Part shown: positions 54,228 to 57,252 of the stretch, piece by piece | Layout of the letters: each line of letters opens with the position of its first letter | How positions within the stretch are numbered: the first letter of the stretch is position 1 | Assembly: GCF_001421715.1 (NCBI RefSeq) | Contig: NZ_LMKP01000014.1 | Location: 866 to 58,117, forward strand | Length of the DNA: 57,252 nucleotides | Source of the DNA: Sphingomonas sp. Leaf22 | GTDB taxonomy: Bacteria; Pseudomonadota; Alphaproteobacteria; Sphingomonadales; Sphingomonadaceae | Direction: 5' to 3' | Position numbers and translations under genes: made by a program | The notes under the pieces: generated by a model | Seen by the model: the letters and a program-made list of their open reading frames with translations, nothing else | Told to the model about the DNA's origin: nothing | The model's database searches: none

Positions 54228-54249
54228 TCCGACATGTCGACACCTCGAC
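54228..54249. repeat. GTCGAC octamer array (3 units)
   Basis: TCCGAC (54228), GTCGAC (54236) and CTCGAC (54244) are spaced 8 bp. It lies between the DUF6980 gene and the poxB terminus in a 170-bp gap with nothing else visible. Confidence 0.65.
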
Positions 54250-54354
54250 AGCTTGTTTTTCTACCCATGCTGCAAAAACCCCACCACCTCTGCCCATTGG
54301 TGAACGCGTACGGATCGCGACGAGCGCGACCGGCACCGCCGCCAACCGCCACCC

Positions 54355-56073
54355 TCACCGCAACAAATTCGCCTTGGCCAGTTCCACCACTTCATCCCCG
54401 CGCCCGCTCATGATCGCGCGCAGCGTATAGAGGCTGAACCCCTTGACCTGCTCCGCCTGGATCTTGGGCGGCATGGCGAGTTCGAGCGTCTCGGTCACCA
54501 CGTCGACCAGTGCCGGGCCGTCATGCGCGAAGGCGGCACGCAGGGTCGCTTCCAACTCGTCCGACCGCGTCACCCGCGCGCCGAAAAAGCCCATCTGCGC
54601 AGCGACCGCGCCGAAGTCCGGGTTCTTGAGGGCGACATTGGTGTCGATATAGCCCGCCGCCTTCTGCTCCAGCTCGACGAAGCCCAGCGTCGAATTGTTG
54701 AAGACCACGATCTTGATCGGCAGCCGCATCTGCACCGCGGTCAGCATGTCGCCCATCAGCATCGTCAGCCCGCCATCGCCCGACAGCGACACGACCTGCC
54801 GCCCCGGATACGCCGCCTGCACGCCCAGCGCCTGCGGCATCGCGTTCGCCATCGACCCATGGTTGAACGATCCGATCAGCCGCCGCCGCCCGTTCATCGT
54901 CAGGTAGCGCGCCGCCCACACCGCCGGCGTGCCGACGTCGGCAGTGAACACCGCATCGTCGGTGGCGAGGCGGTCGACCACTTTCGCCACGAACTGCGGA
55001 TGCAGCGGCTTGTCGCCGTCGCGCGGTGTAGCGAGGTCGTCCAGCCCTTCGCGCGCCTTGGCATAATGCGCCCGCGCCCTGGTCAGGAAGCGGTCCGACC
55101 GGTCGGGCGCGATCTGCGGGGTCAGCAGCGCCGCCGCCTCGCGCACGTCGCCGACGATGCCGATATCGATCTGCGCCCGCCGCCCCAGCGCGGAAGGGTC
55201 ACGGTCGATCTGTGCGATCCTCGCCTTTTCGGGATAGAAGTTGCGATAGGGGAAATCGGTGCCGAGCATCAGCAGCGTGTCGCACTCCATCATCGCGTGA
55301 TAGCCCGACGAAAAGCCGATCAGCCCGGTCATGCCGACGTCATAGGGATTGTCCCATTCGATCCATTCCTTACCGCGATAGGCATGGACGATCGGGGCCT
55401 GCAGCGCCGCCGCCAGCGCCACGACCTCGTCATGCGCGTGCGCGACACCGGCCCCGCACAACAGCGTCACCGCCTTCGACCCGTTGAGCAGGTCGGCAAG
55501 CCGCGCGATCTCGCCGGTCTGCGGCACGATGCGCGGGGGCAGGGGGGTGGCGAAACCGGCGCGGGCATGGTCGGGCGCGGCCTTCAGCGCGACGTCGCCG
55601 GGGATCACCAGCACCGCCACGCCCTGTTGCCCGATCGCGGTGCGCAGCGCGCGGTGGAGCAGTTCGGGCAGCTGTTCGGGGGTCTGCACCATCTCGCAAA
55701 AATGGCTGCATTCGCGGAACAGCTCGGTCGGGTGCGTTTCCTGGAAATAGTTCAGGCCGATCTCGCTCGACGGGATATGCGCGGCGATGGCGAGCACGGG
55801 CACGCGGTTGCGCTGGCAATCGAACAGCCCGTTGATCAGGTGGAGATTGCCCGGCCCGCAGCTGCCCGCACATACCGCCAGCTTGCCCGTCGCCGCCGCC
55901 TCGGCCCCGGCGGAAAAGGCCGCGACCTCCTCATGCCGGACATGCATCCATTCGATCCTGCCCGACCGGCGCAGGCTGTCGTTGATCGCGTTCAGGCTGT
56001 CGCCCGTCACGCCCCAGATCCGCTCGATGCCCGCGGCGATCAGCGTGTCGGTGATGAGATCGGCGATCTTCAT
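54355..56073 (-). CDS. poxB: Pyruvate dehydrogenase (quinone) / pyruvate oxidase
   Basis: A 572-residue thiamine-diphosphate flavoenzyme, the same length as Escherichia coli PoxB. It oxidises pyruvate to acetate and CO2, passing electrons to ubiquinone at the membrane. The N-terminal domain has the catalytic Glu in [20 protein letters not shown] and [20 protein letters not shown]. The middle domain binds FAD. The C-terminal domain carries the diphosphate motif [20 protein letters not shown] ending with the NN of FNNSTLGF. The last residues ([20 protein letters not shown]) are the lipid-sensitive tail. The ATG at 56073 begins the conserved [11 protein letters not shown]. Related ThDP enzymes such as acetolactate synthase are less likely given the tail. 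Confidence 0.92.
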   Translation of the reverse strand: MKIADLITDTLIAAGIERIWGVTGDSLNAINDSLRRSGRIEWMHVRHEEVAAFSAGAEAAATGKLAVCAGSCGPGNLHLINGLFDCQRNRVPVLAIAAHIPSSEIGLNYFQETHPTELFRECSHFCEMVQTPEQLPELLHRALRTAIGQQGVAVLVIPGDVALKAAPDHARAGFATPLPPRIVPQTGEIARLADLLNGSKAVTLLCGAGVAHAHDEVVALAAALQAPIVHAYRGKEWIEWDNPYDVGMTGLIGFSSGYHAMMECDTLLMLGTDFPYRNFYPEKARIAQIDRDPSALGRRAQIDIGIVGDVREAAALLTPQIAPDRSDRFLTRARAHYAKAREGLDDLATPRDGDKPLHPQFVAKVVDRLATDDAVFTADVGTPAVWAARYLTMNGRRRLIGSFNHGSMANAMPQALGVQAAYPGRQVVSLSGDGGLTMLMGDMLTAVQMRLPIKIVVFNNSTLGFVELEQKAAGYIDTNVALKNPDFGAVAAQMGFFGARVTRSDELEATLRAAFAHDGPALVDVVTETLELAMPPKIQAEQVKGFSLYTLRAIMSGRGDEVVELAKANLLR

Positions 56074-56209
56074 GGCAATTCCCTCGAATGTTCGAGGGCG
56101 GAACGAGGGACGGGCGGTTTGGCTTCGTCGGCGTGGTTGCGATGATGGCAAGCCGGGTTTCAGGGAGCGGTGGACGGCGCGCGGCGGCCTGCGCCGCGCC
56201 GTCGCCACC

Positions 56210-56419
56210 CTATTGCACGGTCGTCCCGACGATCGCGGCCTCGGCCACCCGCCCGCGCCGACGCTCCAGCATCTGTCGTTCGGACACGGGATTGCCGAGC
56301 GCCGCCCGATCCCCCGATCGCGGGCCGATCCTGTCCTCGACATAGCCGATGGCGACCATACTGCCGAGCACGACCGCGGCAAACGCGCCCGCCGCCACAT
56401 ATCCGGTACGCTTTTTCAT
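56210..56419 (-). CDS. Small membrane-anchored or exported protein
   Basis: A 69-residue protein with a lysine-rich start and one hydrophobic helix ([20 protein letters not shown]). A polar, basic C-terminal half follows ([18 protein letters not shown]). The family is not recognised. It is upstream of and co-directional with poxB, with a 136-bp gap. Confidence 0.5.
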   Translation of the reverse strand: MKKRTGYVAAGAFAAVVLGSMVAIGYVEDRIGPRSGDRAALGNPVSERQMLERRRGRVAEAAIVGTTVQ

Positions 56420-56538
56420 GAGGCCGATCCCGATACAGAGGGAAAATACCCCCCGAAAACCGGCACTGGCCGGTTTGGCTCCCCGCTATTTCCCGGGGTC
56501 TGCCGCGATCGTACCGATCGCCGACCCCTTACCATATT

Positions 56539-56557
56539 CCCGCACAGGCGGGGGTCG
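56539..56557. repeat. Single REP-like palindrome
   Basis: CCCGCACAGGCGGGGGTC is a diverged single copy of the palindrome family seen at 3751, 44574 and 48045. The remaining 56420-56701 region shows no gene. Confidence 0.5.
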
Positions 56558-56701
56558 GCCAAAGGATGTTTATAAACAGATGCTTGGGGTCCGTTCCGAC
56601 GATGGTCGGAATAATAGTCTGACGTCGAAAATCTTCTCGATCGGAATGGTTTTTCAGGAGTGGCCGGTTCTGGTGGAGAGCCGACGTCTAAGCCTGGAGC
56701 C

Positions 56702-57010
56702 TCAAGCGCAATTGGGCCAGTTCGCCGCGATCACACGGTTCACCACGGTCGCAGCCGGCAGCTCCCACTGGTCTGAGTGCTGGTTGAGATGCTCGAGCAT
56801 CAGCGTGCGGCGCTGCCGCATGCCGAGTTCGGGAACTACGCATGAACGTTCACTCGCCTTGCTTTCCTTCACAAAAGCTGCGTCCATCAACCCCTTGATG
56901 AAGCCATCGCACCATGTATCGAAGCCCGGCTCCTTGCAGGCCGCAAGTAGGTCCCGCCCGCTCGTGACGTTGTGAGCAGAAGCGATCAGCAAGAGTCCAA
57001 CAATCAGCAT
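56702..57010 (-). CDS. Rap1a/Tai-like secreted protein
   Basis: A 102-residue protein with a short signal peptide (MLIVGLLLIASAHNVTS) from the ATG at 57010, which has AGGGGGA 9 nt upstream. The mature part follows the Rap1a/Tai (type VI immunity) pattern: DLLAACKEPGFDTWCDGFIK with paired cysteines, SCVVPELGMRQRRTLMLEHL, and the ending ATVVNRVIAANWPNCA. Members neutralise peptidoglycan amidases in the periplasm, but many are orphans of unknown role. No type VI genes or toxin are nearby. Confidence 0.65.
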   Translation of the reverse strand: MLIVGLLLIASAHNVTSGRDLLAACKEPGFDTWCDGFIKGLMDAAFVKESKASERSCVVPELGMRQRRTLMLEHLNQHSDQWELPAATVVNRVIAANWPNCA

Positions 57011-57070
57011 CCTGTCGAATCCCCCTGCAACCACCTTACCGCCAATGTGCAGTGTCCGCTATTCGGCGTC

Positions 57071-57130
57071 GGCGGACCCATGAGCGGGACTCGAACCCGC
57101 CAAACACCTCAATCTTTTGAGGTGCCCGCT
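57071..57130 (-). other. tRNA-like T-arm fragment and hairpin
   Basis: On the minus strand, GCGGG-TTCGAGT-CCCGC is a perfect 5-bp stem with a canonical 7-nt T-loop. It is preceded by an 8-bp hairpin (CACCTCAA / TTGAGGTG). I cannot find a matching acceptor stem, D-arm or standard anticodon loop, so no complete tRNA is called. It may be the duplicated 3' end of a tRNA gene at an integration site. Confidence 0.3.
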
Positions 57131-57210
57131 CCGACAGCGTCAGGGCCGGTCGTAGTGAGCTGCTGCCGGTTTCGTGGACACCGAGATAAGGTGTTTTTCG
57201 GAACCGGAGG

Positions 57211-57252
57211 ATGGAGATGCAACGACGGAAGTTCAGCCGCGAGTTCAAGCTC
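57211..57252 (+). CDS. IS3-family transposase OrfA, partial (N-terminus)
   Basis: GGAGG directly precedes an ATG that opens MEMQRRKFSREFKL, running off the window. QRRKFSREFKLEAV is the usual beginning of IS3/IS911-type OrfA. The preceding TGAGCTGCTGCCGGTTTCGT (about 57156-57175) is probably part of the left end of the element. Confidence 0.75.
   Translation, partial: MEMQRRKFSREFKL

Noticed and set aside
57071..57150. A complete tRNA gene, including tRNA-Sec because of the long hairpin
   Set aside because: Only the T-arm is canonical; no acceptor stem pairs, the anticodon loop lacks the conserved U33, and no CCA or standard D-arm is present.

Overview
The window is high-GC alphaproteobacterial DNA that looks like a Sphingomonas-type (Sphingomonadales) chromosome. 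The evidence is a large TonB-dependent receptor, a 388-residue UDP-glucose dehydrogenase, a MacAB-like export operon, an excisionase-HTH/TPR membrane protein, and the general codon style. No 16S rRNA or complete tRNA is present, so the genus is an inference.

Layout. 1-1086: the start of an AT-richer RTX/DUF4214 gene leaving the window, abutting a 3' fragment of a possible GH130 gene. 1238-12002: TonB receptor, higBA with a striking 44-bp operator-like palindrome, a diguanylate cyclase, an ABC1 kinase, parDE, an HTH-TM-TPR protein, a LuxR-type regulator and ugd. 12224-28048: one gene for a 5274-residue RTX protein built in three zones, with a divergent GT4 glycosyltransferase. 29500-32926: a mobile-element graveyard with a truncated traD, an IS3 remnant, a serine resolvase and two vapBC modules. 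33009-41268: a Tat-exported NIPSNAP protein and a huge autotransporter split by a -1 frameshift. 41317-49709: permease, DUF2807 protein, ATPase and HlyD/MacA adaptor on the minus strand, facing an NtrC-like regulator and an NtrY-like kinase. The last two are separated by about 500 bp of REP-like palindromes. 49774-57252: methyltransferase, GFA protein, brnTA, a ParA/RHH/micro-membrane-protein cassette, a DUF6980 protein, poxB, a Rap1a-like protein, a tRNA-like T-arm and the start of an IS3 transposase.

The most unusual signal is a family of arrays with strict 8-bp periodicity (GTCGAC plus two variable bases). Ten clusters are visible (the one at 49685-49790 holds two separate arrays), and five lie in and around the ParA/RHH cassette. 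The longest, eight consecutive units, sits on the parA start. Small ParA proteins paired with RHH proteins use short direct-repeat arrays as centromeres, so this may be a chromosomal ParA/RHH positioning system with dispersed sites. That function is inference; the repeats, their spacing and the cassette are directly visible.

Five type II toxin-antitoxin modules (higBA, parDE, two vapBC, brnTA), several palindrome families and broken mobile genes suggest a plastic accessory region. Surface and secretion functions dominate: giant RTX protein, autotransporter, TonB receptor, ABC export operon and UDP-glucuronate synthesis.
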